This document shows positions 36,173-46,426 of a stretch of 64,000 bases of DNA, piece by piece (position 1 is the first letter of the stretch; every line of letters starts with the position of its first letter). The notes below the pieces were generated by a model that was given only the letters and a program-made list of their open reading frames with translations, did not search any database and was not told the origin of the DNA. Position numbers and translations under genes: made by a program. Source of the DNA: Syntrophus aciditrophicus SB (GTDB lineage: Bacteria; Desulfobacterota; Syntrophia; Syntrophales; Syntrophaceae); assembly GCF_000013405.1 (NCBI RefSeq), contig NC_007759.1:1241001-1305000 (forward strand), given 5' to 3'.

Positions 36173-38602
36173 TTACATGAAGTTGACAGGGTCCACATCC
36201 ACCTTGATCTCCAGTTTCCGTGAAGCAGCTGAAGTTAGCAGGCGGCGGGTCAGGAAATGCAGAGCCTGAAGGTTGTCGCTCTTAAGCATGATCTGCCAGC
36301 GGTAGCGTCCTTTGATTTTGGCGATGGGCGCTTCAGCCGGCCCGATGACCTCCACAGGCATCGTCCGACTCGATTCCTCCCGGGTGAAAGCCCTGGCCAT
36401 CCGGCCTGCTTCCTCGACCTCCCGACGCCCCCGCTCTTCGTTCAGGCTGGAAAGCTGCAGGATGATCAGGCGGGAGAACGGCGGATAGCCCAGGGACTTT
36501 CGATGAAGGATTTCCTCTTCGTGAAAGCCTGTATAATCATGATTCTTTGCCCTTTGAATGGCGAAATGGTCAGGATTGATGGTCTGAATGATGACCTGTC
36601 CTTCTTTTCTGCCCCGGCCGCCTCTTCCGGAGACCTGCGTCAGAAGCTGAAATGTTTTTTCCGCGGAGCGGAAATCAGGCAGGTTCAATGCCGTATCGGC
36701 GGCGATTACGCCGACCAGCGTCACGTTGTGGAAGTCATGGCCTTTGGTGATCATCTGGGTTCCAATGAGCAGGTCGATTTCTCCCCGGTCGAAGGATTTG
36801 AGAATCCGCGTGTGCGCTCCTTTCCGTGCGGTGGTGTCGCGGTCCATCCGCGCGGTTCGGATATGGGGAAAATGAGAAAGAATTTCCTTCTCCAGCCGTT
36901 CCGTTCCCGCCCCATAAAACTGAATATCCCGGCCTCCGCACTTCGGACAGAGGGAAGGCGTCTTGACGGCGTAATCGCAGTAATGACACTGCAGCCTGTT
37001 CGCTTCGGCATGGAGAGTAAGCGAGACGGCGCAGTTGGGACAGAAAAGGACGGTACCGCAGTCCGGGCAGAAAAGAAACGTATGAAAGCCCCGTCGATTC
37101 AGGAAAAAAAGCGCCTGCGAGCCATCGTTCAGGGTTTCTTCCAGGGCTGTTATCAGGGCGCGGGACAGGACTGGAATCCTTCCCGTTTCTTCCCGCTCCG
37201 CCTTCATATCGACGATCCGGACCTGGGGAAGGGGCCTGTTTTCCACCCGGCGGGGCAGGGAAAGGCAGTCATATTTTCCCTGGCGTGCCTGATAAAAGGT
37301 GCGCATGTCCGGAGTCGCCGACCCCAGCACGATAACGGCATTCTGCAGCTTTGCGCGCAAAACGGCCAGATCCCGCGCGTGATACCGCATCCGGACATCC
37401 TGTTTGTAGGAGCTGTCATGCTCTTCGTCAATCACGATCAGCCTCAGGTTGGGAAGAGGGGCGAAAAGAGCCGAGCGGGCGCCGACGACGAGACGGATTT
37501 CCCCCCGCTGGAGTCGACGCCAGAAATCGTAACGGATTCCCCGTGCGATATCGCTGTGGATGACGGCGATTTCTTCCCCTTGAAAACGATTTCGCACGCG
37601 GGAAAGCAGTTGCGGTGTCAGACCGATTTCCGGCACGAGATAAAGTGCGCCGCCGCCGGAGTTCAAGGCCTGCTTTATTGCATGGAAATAAACCTCCGTC
37701 TTCCCGCTTCCCGTTACGCCATGAAGCAGGAAGGGTTTGAATCGCCGTGAGGAAAGTGCGCTTTCCAGTTCTCCGCAGGCGGCGGCCTGATCATCATTCA
37801 AATGGATATCGTTGAGGATGCTCATTTCCGGAGATTCTTCGGAGGAACGGTAGACCTCCCGTTCGGAAAGCGAAACCAGCCCCTTTTCCATGAGCCGGTG
37901 AACAACGGGGGACGGATTGCACGCAAAGGGGCGCAGTTCCGGGAAGCAAGCCGTTCCCTTTTCCTGCAGATAGGAAAGGACGCGCTGCTGGACGGCGGAA
38001 AGACGTGCCGGTACGGAACGACCCGCGACGAGAGTAATTACCTTTTCGGTTTTTTTCCGGATTTCCGGCTGCTCCAGGCCTTCTTCGGCGATCACCCGAT
38101 TTGCGGAAAGAAGGGCGGCAAGATCCCGCCGGATTGGGCTGCCGGAAAGAAGTCTCCGCAAGCGTTTTAAGGACAGACCTTTGGGCGCGGCTCCCAGCAG
38201 ATCCAGAATTTTCCGCTGTCCCTCCGGAAGTGGGTTGGATGGAGCTTTATGACCTGCGGCGACTTTAAAGAGGCGGTCGCTCTTCAAATCGATGCCGCCC
38301 GGCAGGATGTCATGAAGGGTTTTGCCCAGGGGATAGTGGTAATAGGATGAAGCCCAGGAATAGAATGCCAGGTCCTCAGAGCTGAAGAGAGGCTCGCTAT
38401 CCAGAATATCCAGAATGTCCCGGATGTCGTCGAAGTCCGGTTCGCTGAGAAAACCAATAATATAACCCGTCAGTTTTCTTGCCCCGAAAGGCACCAGGGC
38501 TCGTTTCCCGACGGCTGCGTCACCAGAGAGAGCTTGTGGTACGGAATAGGTAAAATGGGACTCCGTCGGGATATTGATTGCGATTTTTACATACATGGAC
38601 AT
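36173..38602 (-). CDS. priA: Primosomal protein N' (replication restart helicase)
   Basis: An 809-aa PriA helicase that reassembles the replisome at stalled forks. The order is an N-terminal DNA-binding domain, Walker A GVTGSGKTEV, the DEEH box in VIDEEHD, a zinc-binding segment of paired cysteines (CPDCGTVLFCPNCAVS and LCPKCGG) and helicase motifs V-VI near the C-terminus. Length is somewhat more than average but motifs are intact. Next upstream is dksA, 130 bp away on the same strand. Confidence 0.96.
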   Translation of the reverse strand: MSMYVKIAINIPTESHFTYSVPQALSGDAAVGKRALVPFGARKLTGYIIGFLSEPDFDDIRDILDILDSEPLFSSEDLAFYSWASSYYHYPLGKTLHDILPGGIDLKSDRLFKVAAGHKAPSNPLPEGQRKILDLLGAAPKGLSLKRLRRLLSGSPIRRDLAALLSANRVIAEEGLEQPEIRKKTEKVITLVAGRSVPARLSAVQQRVLSYLQEKGTACFPELRPFACNPSPVVHRLMEKGLVSLSEREVYRSSEESPEMSILNDIHLNDDQAAACGELESALSSRRFKPFLLHGVTGSGKTEVYFHAIKQALNSGGGALYLVPEIGLTPQLLSRVRNRFQGEEIAVIHSDIARGIRYDFWRRLQRGEIRLVVGARSALFAPLPNLRLIVIDEEHDSSYKQDVRMRYHARDLAVLRAKLQNAVIVLGSATPDMRTFYQARQGKYDCLSLPRRVENRPLPQVRIVDMKAEREETGRIPVLSRALITALEETLNDGSQALFFLNRRGFHTFLFCPDCGTVLFCPNCAVSLTLHAEANRLQCHYCDYAVKTPSLCPKCGGRDIQFYGAGTERLEKEILSHFPHIRTARMDRDTTARKGAHTRILKSFDRGEIDLLIGTQMITKGHDFHNVTLVGVIAADTALNLPDFRSAEKTFQLLTQVSGRGGRGRKEGQVIIQTINPDHFAIQRAKNHDYTGFHEEEILHRKSLGYPPFSRLIILQLSSLNEERGRREVEEAGRMARAFTREESSRTMPVEVIGPAEAPIAKIKGRYRWQIMLKSDNLQALHFLTRRLLTSAASRKLEIKVDVDPVNFM

Positions 38603-38654
38603 GAGGGTGGTATGGGGGAAAAAGAAAAAAGGAATTGTTTGCGGGGAATTTCCA

Positions 38655-38694
38655 ATATAAAAAGGCCTTTGTCACGGGTGCGAAAAGGCCTTCG
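38655..38694 (-). terminator. Terminator of dksA
   Basis: On the minus strand a stem of AAGGCCTTT pairing with AAAGGCCTT around a 13-base loop is followed by TTTAT. It lies between dksA and priA and should separate their transcripts. Confidence 0.7.
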
Positions 38695-38732
38695 GCATGC
38701 GGAAAAATAATAGGAAACGGAACCTTTCCGGA

Positions 38733-39113
38733 TTATTCCCCTTTCAGTTTTTCGAGTTTTTCCTGCTTTGTCTTGCAGTCGATGCAAAGGGTTGTTACCG
38801 GTCTGGCCATAAGTCTCTTTTCAGAAATCGGTCCGCCGCAGACTTCACAGAGGCCGAACTCGCCTTCATCGATGCGTTTGATGGCTTCCTGCATCTTGGC
38901 GATCAATTTTCTCTCCCGATCGCGCATCCGCAGTTCAAAATTTCGGTCGGATTCCAGAGAAGCGCGGTCAGTCGGATCAGGATAGTTTTCCTTGCTGTCC
39001 GTCATATCCGCAACGGTCTTCCCGGCATCTTCCAGCAGTTCGTTGATCTTCTGAGTGAGAAGCATTCTGAAGAACTCAAGTTTGTCATGCGATAGAGCCA
39101 TTTCACGTACCAT
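38733..39113 (-). CDS. dksA: RNA polymerase-binding transcription factor DksA
   Basis: A 126-aa DksA/TraR-family protein. A coiled-coil helical region carrying the D...DPTDRAS tip is followed by a zinc finger with CEVCG and CIDC. It enters the secondary channel of RNA polymerase and acts with ppGpp. The ATG at 39113 with AAGG eight bases upstream is chosen; another ATG four codons later (MALSHDK) is possible. Followed by its own terminator. Confidence 0.9.
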   Translation of the reverse strand: MVREMALSHDKLEFFRMLLTQKINELLEDAGKTVADMTDSKENYPDPTDRASLESDRNFELRMRDRERKLIAKMQEAIKRIDEGEFGLCEVCGGPISEKRLMARPVTTLCIDCKTKQEKLEKLKGE

Positions 39114-39356
39114 TCCAATTACCTTGAATAAGTATTGTCGATGACGCAACCTGCAAAACTTCCAGCAAAAAGGTTTAATACACAATGAAAGAACGTTTGT
39201 AAAGGGAAAATATGCCTCTTTCTCACAAATGGTTAAAATATTTTCCCAATCGGGGTTGGCGATGCGTCAACATCAAAAGTTAAGCGTTACAGGTTCAAAG
39301 TTTGAGGCTCAACGTTAAACACAGAACATTGAATATCCACGCCCGAATATTAAAAA

Positions 39357-40076
39357 TCAGGCCCTTGCCAGTGTCGCCACGGAAACCGAACGCGCGCCGC
39401 CCTCCAGCAGAACCCTTGCGCATTCTCCAACCGTACTCCCTGTCGTATAGACATCATCCACCAGGAGTATTCGAGAACCCTCAATTTCCGCTTTTCGGAC
39501 AACTTCGAAGGCATTCCGTACATTGACCGACCGCTCTCCCTTGCCCAGGCCGATCTGCGGAGAGGTATGGACGCGGCGACGCAGGGATTGAAAATCGAGG
39601 GTAAGGGAAAATTCCCTGGCCAGGACTTCCGCCAGCAGAAGAGACTGGTTGAATCCCCGTTCCCTCAGGCGTTTCCGATGGAGGGGAACGGGAAGGATAC
39701 GGTCGTATTCTTCAACGGGAAGGGAAACGCGGACACAGGAAGCCAGCAGATTGCCCAGGATGGCGCCTGCCGCGATGACTCCCCGGTATTTGAGGTCGTG
39801 AATCGCTTCGAGAAGCACGGTTTCGTATCGTCCGACGGAACGGCATCTTTCAAAGGGAGGCCGCGTTGCCGCGCACCGGAGACAGAGCGCGTCTTTTCCC
39901 GCTTCCGGGGAAAGAGGCGCACCGCAGCTCGCGCAAATCGGGGGTGAAAGAAAGGAAATCCGCTGAAGGCATTTCGGGCAGAAACCGCCGGACTCACCGG
40001 AAATGAGCAGTTCATGACAGGACAGGCAGCGGGGAGGAAAGAAAAGATCGGCAATGCCCTTGAACAGAGAATTCAA
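39357..40076 (-). CDS. comF: ComF-family phosphoribosyltransferase-like protein
   Basis: A 239-aa ComF protein. Paired N-terminal cysteines (CLSC, CPKC, CASC and CLRC) form a zinc-binding region, followed by a phosphoribosyltransferase domain with the PRPP motif LLVDDVYTTGST. It is linked to DNA uptake and recombination in transformable species; in others the role is unclear. Its start lies two bases after the rsfS stop in the same direction, so they form an operon. Confidence 0.9.
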   Translation of the reverse strand: MNSLFKGIADLFFPPRCLSCHELLISGESGGFCPKCLQRISFLSPPICASCGAPLSPEAGKDALCLRCAATRPPFERCRSVGRYETVLLEAIHDLKYRGVIAAGAILGNLLASCVRVSLPVEEYDRILPVPLHRKRLRERGFNQSLLLAEVLAREFSLTLDFQSLRRRVHTSPQIGLGKGERSVNVRNAFEVVRKAEIEGSRILLVDDVYTTGSTVGECARVLLEGGARSVSVATLARA

Positions 40077-40078
40077 GA

Positions 40079-40435
40079 TTATATCCCGTCGCTGAGAGCG
40101 GCCAATTCTGTGGTTTCATCAGGGATTTCCATCCGGGGAACGTCTCCCCAGAGGCGCTCCAGATCGTAAAATTCGCGAACCGGCTGGAAAAATATATGGA
40201 TGATGACATCGGCGTAATCCAGAAGCACCCACTTGCCGGCGCTTTCTCCCTCCACGCCGAGGGGTAGAATTCCGCACTTCTTCATCCGCTCCTGCACAGC
40301 CGCCGCGATGGCCTGCACCTGGCGGTCGGAAGCGCCGTCGCAGATGATAAAGTAATCCGCGAAAGAAGAAATCTCCTTGACATTGAGGATCACCAGCCTT
40401 CCGGCTTTTTTCTCCAGAATGGCATTGACGCACAT
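40079..40435 (-). CDS. rsfS: Ribosomal silencing factor RsfS
   Basis: A 118-aa Iojap/RsfS protein that binds L14 on the 50S subunit and blocks subunit joining when nutrients are short. Recognised by DYFIICDGASDRQV and DYADVIIHIF. Length is normal. It is followed by comF with a two-base gap. Confidence 0.94.
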   Translation of the reverse strand: MCVNAILEKKAGRLVILNVKEISSFADYFIICDGASDRQVQAIAAAVQERMKKCGILPLGVEGESAGKWVLLDYADVIIHIFFQPVREFYDLERLWGDVPRMEIPDETTELAALSDGI

Positions 40436-40659
40436 CAGGACCCTCTCTCTTGAATCCGGCTCGTTCGTTTCCTTAATAATGGATGCACCCTCCTGATGAA
40501 ATGGGAACAGCTTAAATTTTCAGCGGTTTAACTAACAAAACCCCTCAAGCCTGTCAATCGGTAATCGCGGGGAATTGGCGGTTGTGCAACAGGAGTACTT
40601 GTGATAAAGGAAACTCGCAGTAAAATCAAGAAACAAGAAAGAGAAGGGCCTTTTCTTTC

Positions 40660-41454
40660 ATGGAAGATATCCTGAAATACCTGCAGGTTCATGTGCCGTT
40701 TCGCATGCTGGAGGGCGGCTTCCTGGATACGGTCATCGCGAAGGGAATTTCCCCGGAAATCGGCTTTGACTGTGCCATCCTGGATGCCACCGGAAAAGAC
40801 AGATTCCGGGAGGTGGCGGACCGATTTTCCGATGCCGGGCTGCGGGTCACCTTTCATGCCCCTTTCATGGATCTCCGGCCGGGCGCCATCGATCCCCGAA
40901 TCCGCGAGGTTTCCCGGGAACGGATTCAACAGGTGTTCGATCTCGTTCCTCTGTTCCGTCCGCGGACCATTGTCTGTCATCCCTCCTTCGACTCCAGGTA
41001 TTACGTTTCCTCGGAGAGGAAGTGGCTGGAAAACAGCACCCTGACCTGGAGCACCTTTGTGGAGCAGGCGGCGGAGTTCGATACGCTCCTGCTTTTGGAA
41101 AATGTATACGAAAAGGAACCCCGCCAGTTCGTCCATCTCTTGACAGCCCTCGATTCCCTCCGAGTTCGCTTCTGCCTCGATACCGGCCACTGCAACGCCT
41201 TTTCCGATGCCCCGCTGTCGTCGTGGCTGGAAGAACTGGGGACCTTTCTTGGGGAAGTGCATCTCCACGACAACGACGGGAGTCGGGACGCGCACCTTCC
41301 CATCGGCGAGGGGAATTTCCCTTTTATGGAACTGTTCGGCTTCCTCAAGACAAAAGTGAACAGACCGATCCTGACCCTGGAGGCCCATTCAGCGGATCAT
41401 CTGAGCAGAACGCTGGAAACGCTCCGCAAAAACAGGCTTTTCGGGCTGATCTGA
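40660..41454 (+). CDS. Sugar phosphate isomerase/epimerase-like TIM barrel
   Basis: A 264-aa protein of the AP-endonuclease-2/xylose isomerase-like TIM-barrel family. Family features include the strand [11 protein letters not shown] (metal glutamate), FCLDTGHCN and EVHLHDNDG, whose His and Asp residues match the metal-binding set. Substrate unknown; sugar or inositol epimerisation is possible. It is followed after 22 bases by two ABC permease genes and is probably co-transcribed with them. Confidence 0.8.
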   Translation: MEDILKYLQVHVPFRMLEGGFLDTVIAKGISPEIGFDCAILDATGKDRFREVADRFSDAGLRVTFHAPFMDLRPGAIDPRIREVSRERIQQVFDLVPLFRPRTIVCHPSFDSRYYVSSERKWLENSTLTWSTFVEQAAEFDTLLLLENVYEKEPRQFVHLLTALDSLRVRFCLDTGHCNAFSDAPLSSWLEELGTFLGEVHLHDNDGSRDAHLPIGEGNFPFMELFGFLKTKVNRPILTLEAHSADHLSRTLETLRKNRLFGLI

Positions 41455-41476
41455 ATTCCGGGAGAATAGGGAAACC

Positions 41477-42451
41477 ATGCTGCGCTACATCCTGAAACGC
41501 CTGCTCTTCATGATTCCCCTGCTCATCGGGATCTCGATCATCTGTTTTGCCGTGATGCATCTGGCCCCCGGCCTGCCCACCGATCTGGAAACCCAGATGA
41601 ATCCCCGGGCCTCCGCCGAGGCGCGGGAGCGGCTGAAAGCCCTTTATGACCTGGACAAGCCCCTCTATGAGCAATACCTGATCTGGGCAAAGAAGCTCCT
41701 TGTCTTTGACCTCGGTACGTCTTTCTCCGCCGATCACCGCCCCGTGGCGGACAAAATTCTGGAGCGCCTGCCGATCACGATCACTCTGAACGTCCTGTCC
41801 CTGCTTCTGATTCTCGCTGTCGCCATCCCCCTCGGGGTGCTTTCCGCCGTTCATCAGGACTCCCTTTTCGACAGGATTGCCGGCGTCATGGTCTTCATCG
41901 GCTTTGCCACGCCCACCTTCTGGCTGGCCCTCCTGCTGATGATCTTCTTCGGCCTTCATCTCGGCTGGCTTCCCATTTCGGGCATCCGTTCCCTGAACTA
42001 TGAATACCTGCCGCCGGCCGCGGCCTTCGTCGATCTGGTGAAGCACCTGATTCTTCCCGTATTTCTGTCCGCTTTCGGCGGCCTTGCCGGGCTTTCCCGT
42101 TACATGCGGGCCAACATGCTGGAGGTGATCCGCCAGGATTACATCATGACGGCGCGGGCGAAGGGATTGAGCGAGCGGACCGTCATTTACAAACATGCCC
42201 TGCGTAATGCCCTGCTGCCGGTCATTACGATCCTGGGGCTTTCCGTTCCCGGGCTGATCGGCGGCAGTGTGATCTTCGAGACGATTTTTGCGATTCCGGG
42301 CATGGGCCAGCTTTTCTACATGTCAGTCATGGCTCGGGACTACCCCACGGTGATGGGGATTCTCTTCATCGGGGCCGTGCTGACGCTGATCGGCAACCTG
42401 CTGGCCGACGTTTCCTACGCGCTGGCCGATCCCAGGATCCGGGTGTCCTGA
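41477..42451 (+). CDS. ABC transporter permease, DppB/OppB-like
   Basis: A 324-aa permease of the peptide/nickel importer type. Six membrane helices, a periplasmic loop after the first, and the EAA coupling loop [20 protein letters not shown] are visible. It imports short peptides or related compounds with a second permease and two ATPases. The partner DppC-like gene follows after 16 bases, but no binding protein or ATPase is nearby. Confidence 0.9.
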   Translation: MLRYILKRLLFMIPLLIGISIICFAVMHLAPGLPTDLETQMNPRASAEARERLKALYDLDKPLYEQYLIWAKKLLVFDLGTSFSADHRPVADKILERLPITITLNVLSLLLILAVAIPLGVLSAVHQDSLFDRIAGVMVFIGFATPTFWLALLLMIFFGLHLGWLPISGIRSLNYEYLPPAAAFVDLVKHLILPVFLSAFGGLAGLSRYMRANMLEVIRQDYIMTARAKGLSERTVIYKHALRNALLPVITILGLSVPGLIGGSVIFETIFAIPGMGQLFYMSVMARDYPTVMGILFIGAVLTLIGNLLADVSYALADPRIRVS

Positions 42452-42467
42452 AAGGACTGGAATAGTT

Positions 42468-43304
42468 ATGGATAAGGATTTTCGGCGTCGATTTATAAAA
42501 AACCGCCTTGCTCTGGCGGGGAGCGTCCTGGTGCTGATCCTCTTTGTCGTTTCCCTGCTTGCGCCCTGGCTGGCCCCTTACGACCCCAACGCCATCGATC
42601 TGAATAACATCCTTGCGCCGCCGTCAGCCGCGCACTGGTTCGGGACGGACCAACTGGGGCGGGATGTCTGCAGCCGGATGATCTGGGGGGCGGGGATTTC
42701 TCTCAAGGTCGGCTTCGTGGCGACGGGCATCGCCATTGTCATCGGAACGATTCTGGGAGCGGTTGCGGGCTACTACGGCGGCTGGGTGGATGCCCTGATC
42801 ATGCGGTTCGTGGACATCATGCTCTGCTTCCCCACGTTTTTCCTGATCCTGGCCGTGATCGCCCTGCTGGAGCCTTCCATCTGGAACATCATGATCATCA
42901 TCGGGATTACGGGCTGGATGGGGATCACGCGGCTGGTGCGCGCCGATTTCATCTCGCTGAAACAGCGGGATTTTATCCTGGCGGCCCGGGCCATCGGGGC
43001 AAGCGACCTGCGGATCATCTTTATCCACATGCTGCCCAATGCCATGGCCTCCGTGCTGGTGGCGGCGACCCTGGGCGTCGCGGGGGCGATCCTGACCGAA
43101 TCGGCGCTGAGTTTTCTGGGCATCGGGGTTCAGCCACCCACACCAAGCTGGGGAAACATCCTCACCGCCGGCAAGGACAACATCGACATCGCCTGGTGGC
43201 TGTCCCTCTATCCCGGACTGGCGATCCTTCTCACCGTGCTGGGCTACAACCTCCTTGGCGAGGGGATCCGCGACTCCCTCGATCCCCGTCTGCGCCGCCG
43301 CTGA
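42468..43304 (+). CDS. ABC transporter permease, DppC/OppC-like
   Basis: A 278-aa permease forming a pair with the preceding DppB-like protein. The N-terminal helix LALAGSVLVLILFVVSLLAPW, the GTDQLGRDVCSR loop and the EAA-type segment DFILAARAIGASDLRII match DppC/OppC. The ATPases and the substrate-binding protein must lie outside the window if the transporter is complete. Confidence 0.9.
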   Translation: MDKDFRRRFIKNRLALAGSVLVLILFVVSLLAPWLAPYDPNAIDLNNILAPPSAAHWFGTDQLGRDVCSRMIWGAGISLKVGFVATGIAIVIGTILGAVAGYYGGWVDALIMRFVDIMLCFPTFFLILAVIALLEPSIWNIMIIIGITGWMGITRLVRADFISLKQRDFILAARAIGASDLRIIFIHMLPNAMASVLVAATLGVAGAILTESALSFLGIGVQPPTPSWGNILTAGKDNIDIAWWLSLYPGLAILLTVLGYNLLGEGIRDSLDPRLRRR

Positions 43305-43430
43305 AAAAATCTTACCGGGTGCTCCGGTTTAAGCAAGGAAGAGGGGGGGAGGCGACGAAGTCGTTTACAGAATACGTTGAGGCGCCGCAGGCGAAGCCGA
43401 AGCCGCCGGTACCCTGCTGTGAGGCCGGAA

Positions 43431-45083
43431 TCAGACGCCGGCGGCGGTAAAGGTCGCACTGACCAGCGCCTGCGCCTCTTCCCGGATCCGTTCCAGATGC
43501 TCCTTTCCTTTGAAGCTTTCCAGATAGATCTTGTAGATGTTCTCCGTTCCCGACGGCCTTGCGGCAAACCAGCCGTTTTCCGTGACGACCTTGAGGCCGT
43601 CGATGGGCGCTCCGTTGCCCGGTGCTTCCGTCAGGGTGGCCAGGATGCGCTCTCCCGCGAGCTCCGACGCGGAGACCTGCGCGGGAGACAGTTTTTTCAG
43701 GACGGCCTTCTGCTCCGGCGTGGCGGCGACGTCCATCCGGTCATAGAGGGAGTCTCCGAAGCGTTCCGTCAATGAAGCGAAAAGCTCCCCGGGATCACGA
43801 CCCGTGCGGGCGATAATTTCCGCCGCCAGCAGATCCATAATGATCCCATCCTTGTCTGTCGTCCAGGCTCGGCCATCGCGGCGGAGGAAGGAGGCCCCGG
43901 CGCTTTCCTCACCGCCGAAACCAAGCTGGCCTGCAAGCAGCCCGCTGACAAACCATTTGAAGCCCACGGGAACCTCGCACAGCCGCCGCTCCAGGGAAGC
44001 GGCGATCCGGTCGATCATCCCGCTGGAAACCAGGGTCTTGCCGATGGCCACTTCCGGTCCCCATTGCGGGCGGTTCCGGAAGAGATAATCGATGGCCACG
44101 GCCAGATAGGCATTGGGATTCATCAGCCCCGCGCTCCGGGTGACGATCCCGTGGCGGTCGAAATCGGGGTCGTTTCCAAAGGCGATGTCAAAGCGGTCCT
44201 TCAAATCGATGAGGCGGGCCATGGCATAGGGGGAGGAGCAATCCATCCGGATCTTGCCGTCTCTGTCCAGGGTCATGAAGGAGAAGGTGGGATCCGCGTG
44301 AGGATTGACCACCTCGATGTTCAGGCCGTAACGACCGGCGATCCGATCCCAGAAGGCCAGACCGGAGCCGCCCATGGGATCTGCGCCGATCTTGAGCACC
44401 GCGCCCGCCACCGCTTCCATGTCGATGACGTTCTGCAGATCGTCCACATAAGGTTGAATGTAATCATACGGTTTTACACAGTCGCCGTCCAATGCCTGCT
44501 TCAGGGGCATGCGGCGCACTCCCCACAGACCCGCGGCCAGATACGCATTGGTCCGCTTTTCAATATCCGCGGTGACGGTGGTGTCTGCTGGGCCGCCATG
44601 GGGCGGGTTGTACTTGATGCCGCCGTCTTCCGGCGGATTGTGGGAAGGAGTGATGACAATCCCGTCGGCGTGATCGGGGAAATGTCCCTCGTTCCAGGTC
44701 AGGATGGCATGGGAGATGACCGGGGTTGGCGTATAGCCTCGACCCTCCTGAATAAAAACCATGACCCCGTTGGCCGCGAGAACTTCCAGTGCGGTGGCCC
44801 AGGCCGGTTCCGAAAGGGCGTGAGTATCCATCCCGAGGAAAAGCGGTCCGGAAAGACTCATTTCCTTGCGGTAGTCGCAGATGGCCTGACACACGGCCAG
44901 GACGTGATCTTCATTGAACGTTCCATTTTCGGGGGTGCCCCGATGGCCTGATGTGCCAAAGGCGACGCGCTGCGCTTCCCGGGCGGCGTCGGGATGAAGG
45001 GTATAGTAGGAAGAAACCAGTCTCGGGATATTGGCCAGCAGGGTAGGGGGGACCGGTTTTCCGGCCAGGGGATGAAGCAGCAT
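43431..45083 (-). CDS. pgm: Phosphoglucomutase (alpha-D-glucose phosphate specific)
   Basis: A 550-aa phosphohexomutase interconverting glucose 1- and 6-phosphate. The catalytic serine is in [12 protein letters not shown] and the metal loop in DPDFDRHG, with the sugar-binding loop [11 protein letters not shown] near the C-terminal third. The ATG at 45083 is set by AGGAGG six bases before it; an upstream frame to 45119 is not supported. Divergent from the tatD-thi operon. Confidence 0.94.
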   Translation of the reverse strand: MLLHPLAGKPVPPTLLANIPRLVSSYYTLHPDAAREAQRVAFGTSGHRGTPENGTFNEDHVLAVCQAICDYRKEMSLSGPLFLGMDTHALSEPAWATALEVLAANGVMVFIQEGRGYTPTPVISHAILTWNEGHFPDHADGIVITPSHNPPEDGGIKYNPPHGGPADTTVTADIEKRTNAYLAAGLWGVRRMPLKQALDGDCVKPYDYIQPYVDDLQNVIDMEAVAGAVLKIGADPMGGSGLAFWDRIAGRYGLNIEVVNPHADPTFSFMTLDRDGKIRMDCSSPYAMARLIDLKDRFDIAFGNDPDFDRHGIVTRSAGLMNPNAYLAVAIDYLFRNRPQWGPEVAIGKTLVSSGMIDRIAASLERRLCEVPVGFKWFVSGLLAGQLGFGGEESAGASFLRRDGRAWTTDKDGIIMDLLAAEIIARTGRDPGELFASLTERFGDSLYDRMDVAATPEQKAVLKKLSPAQVSASELAGERILATLTEAPGNGAPIDGLKVVTENGWFAARPSGTENIYKIYLESFKGKEHLERIREEAQALVSATFTAAGV

Positions 45084-45402
45084 AAGGCGCCTCCTGAAAA
45101 ATAAGTGGATGAATTTCACTCGTATAATAACTCACTTCGCCTCCCGTCTCCAGACAAATTATGGGCCGGAGCCATTAGCCTGTCATTACAAAGCCCTGTT
45201 GCGGTTAACTTTTCCATGATGACACGGTTTGCATTCAGCATTTTGTATCCGCTTGTAAATACGGTATTATTTGTGTTCGTATTTATTGGTGGAATATCAT
45301 ATGCTGTTGCTTCTATTTTTGAGTAATAGGTTGCGAAAACAGGAAAAATATTATAGAAAACAGCCGAAAAATAAGAAGGTTGTCGATGGAGGTTTTTTAA
45401 AG
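45084..45402 (+). promoter_or_regulatory. 319-bp region with candidate promoter of the tatD-thi operon
   Basis: The gap between the divergent pgm and small-ORF starts is AT-rich. A plus-strand promoter-like TTGTAT (45243-45248)-16-TATTAT (45265-45270) faces the operon. No further gene can be supported. Confidence 0.4.
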
Positions 45403-45594
45403 ATGGAGAATAAGCCTGCAGGAATCAGGGGAGAAATGGATCGGCGCATCCTGGACAAGATGCTGATACGAAATCAGATTTCCCCGGAGGAACTGAGAGC
45501 ATACACGGATTCGCTTCCTGATGTTTTCGAAAACGCGGATGAAATAATTGTGGAAATAACGGACGAGACCGCGGAACAGCGACATGATGATTGA
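45403..45594 (+). CDS. Small conserved-looking protein upstream of tatD
   Basis: A 63-aa acidic protein (starts MENKPAGIRG, contains ILDKMLIRNQISPEEL and YTDSLPDVFENADE). GGAGG lies ten bases before the ATG at 45403, and the stop overlaps the tatD start by 11 bases, so translational coupling is likely. I recognise no domain. Small proteins of this style occur in deltaproteobacteria, but that is an impression rather than a search result. Confidence 0.65.
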   Translation: MENKPAGIRGEMDRRILDKMLIRNQISPEELRAYTDSLPDVFENADEIIVEITDETAEQRHDD

Positions 45595-46351
45595 TTCGCA
45601 CGCTCATCTTGAGCTGCCGGAATTTGATTCCGACCGGGACGAAGTGATTGCCCGGGCAAAGGAAGCGGGTGTTGATGCCATTGTCACGATTGGAATCGAT
45701 CTCGATGATTGCCTCAAAGCGGTGGAAATTGCCGACCGTTACGATATGGTCTACGCGGCGGTGGGGATTCATCCCCATGAAGTCAAAGTGATCGACAGGC
45801 AGACCTACGACCGGATGCGGGATCTGGCCGCCCGCCCCAAGGTTGTGGCCTACGGTGAGATCGGGCTGGATTTTTTTCGGAATCTTTCCCCCAGGGATGT
45901 GCAGATCCGCCGCTTCGGGGAACAACTGGAACTGGCTCAGGACCTGAATCTTCCCGTGATCATTCACGATCGCGAGGCCCACAGGGAAACGCTGGAAATC
46001 CTGAGCAGCTGGAAAGGGCAACGGCGGGGGATCATCCACTGCTTTTCCGGCGATTACGCCATGGCCCGGAAATGTCTGGACCTGGGATTCTATATTTCCA
46101 TACCGGGAACGGTGACCTTTACCAAGGCGGACACCCTGCGGGACGTCGTCCGCCGCGTCCCGGCCGAATCTCTCCTTGTGGAAACGGACGCGCCTTTTCT
46201 GACGCCGGAGCCACACCGGGGGAAGCGTAACGAATCGGCTTACGTGAAGTACACCGCGATGCGGGTCGCGGAACTCAAGGAAATGAAGTTTGAGGAACTC
46301 GCGGAAATAACATCGCGAAATGCCAGTGAAATATTTTCGATTAAACTATAA
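45584..46351 (+). CDS. tatD: TatD-family metal-dependent hydrolase/DNase
   Basis: A 255-aa TIM-barrel amidohydrolase of the TatD family. Metal ligands are in DSHAHLE, EIGLDFFR, IIHDRE and HCFSGD, and ETDAPFLTPEP lies near the C-terminus. Members have 3'-5' exonuclease activity. It overlaps a small upstream gene. A perfect hairpin separates it from thiN. Confidence 0.92.
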   Translation: MMIDSHAHLELPEFDSDRDEVIARAKEAGVDAIVTIGIDLDDCLKAVEIADRYDMVYAAVGIHPHEVKVIDRQTYDRMRDLAARPKVVAYGEIGLDFFRNLSPRDVQIRRFGEQLELAQDLNLPVIIHDREAHRETLEILSSWKGQRRGIIHCFSGDYAMARKCLDLGFYISIPGTVTFTKADTLRDVVRRVPAESLLVETDAPFLTPEPHRGKRNESAYVKYTAMRVAELKEMKFEELAEITSRNASEIFSIKL

Positions 46352-46370
46352 GTCAGGACGGGAAAACGGA

Positions 46371-46408
46371 GGAAAGGGCCATATCCCGGAATGGGTATGG
46401 CCCTTTCC
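46371..46408 (+). other. Perfect 13-bp hairpin between tatD and thiN
   Basis: Arms 46371-46383 (GGAAAGGGCCATA) and 46396-46408 (TATGGCCCTTTCC) match exactly, with CCC/GGG pairs in the 12-base loop. No T-tract follows. It ends 18 bases before the thiN ATG and leaves GGAGGAGGG free, so transcript control or processing is conceivable. It does not resemble the TPP riboswitch. Confidence 0.7.
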
Positions 46409-46426
46409 TGTCCGGAGGAGGGCGTC

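Noticed and set aside
36257-37750. Long plus-strand frame opposite priA
   Set aside because: It is antisense to a clear PriA gene and has no recognisable domain; GC-rich codons produce such frames.
45105-45326. 73-codon frame upstream of the small gene
   Set aside because: Runs through the promoter region and lacks a binding site; hydrophobic only because of AT-rich sequence.
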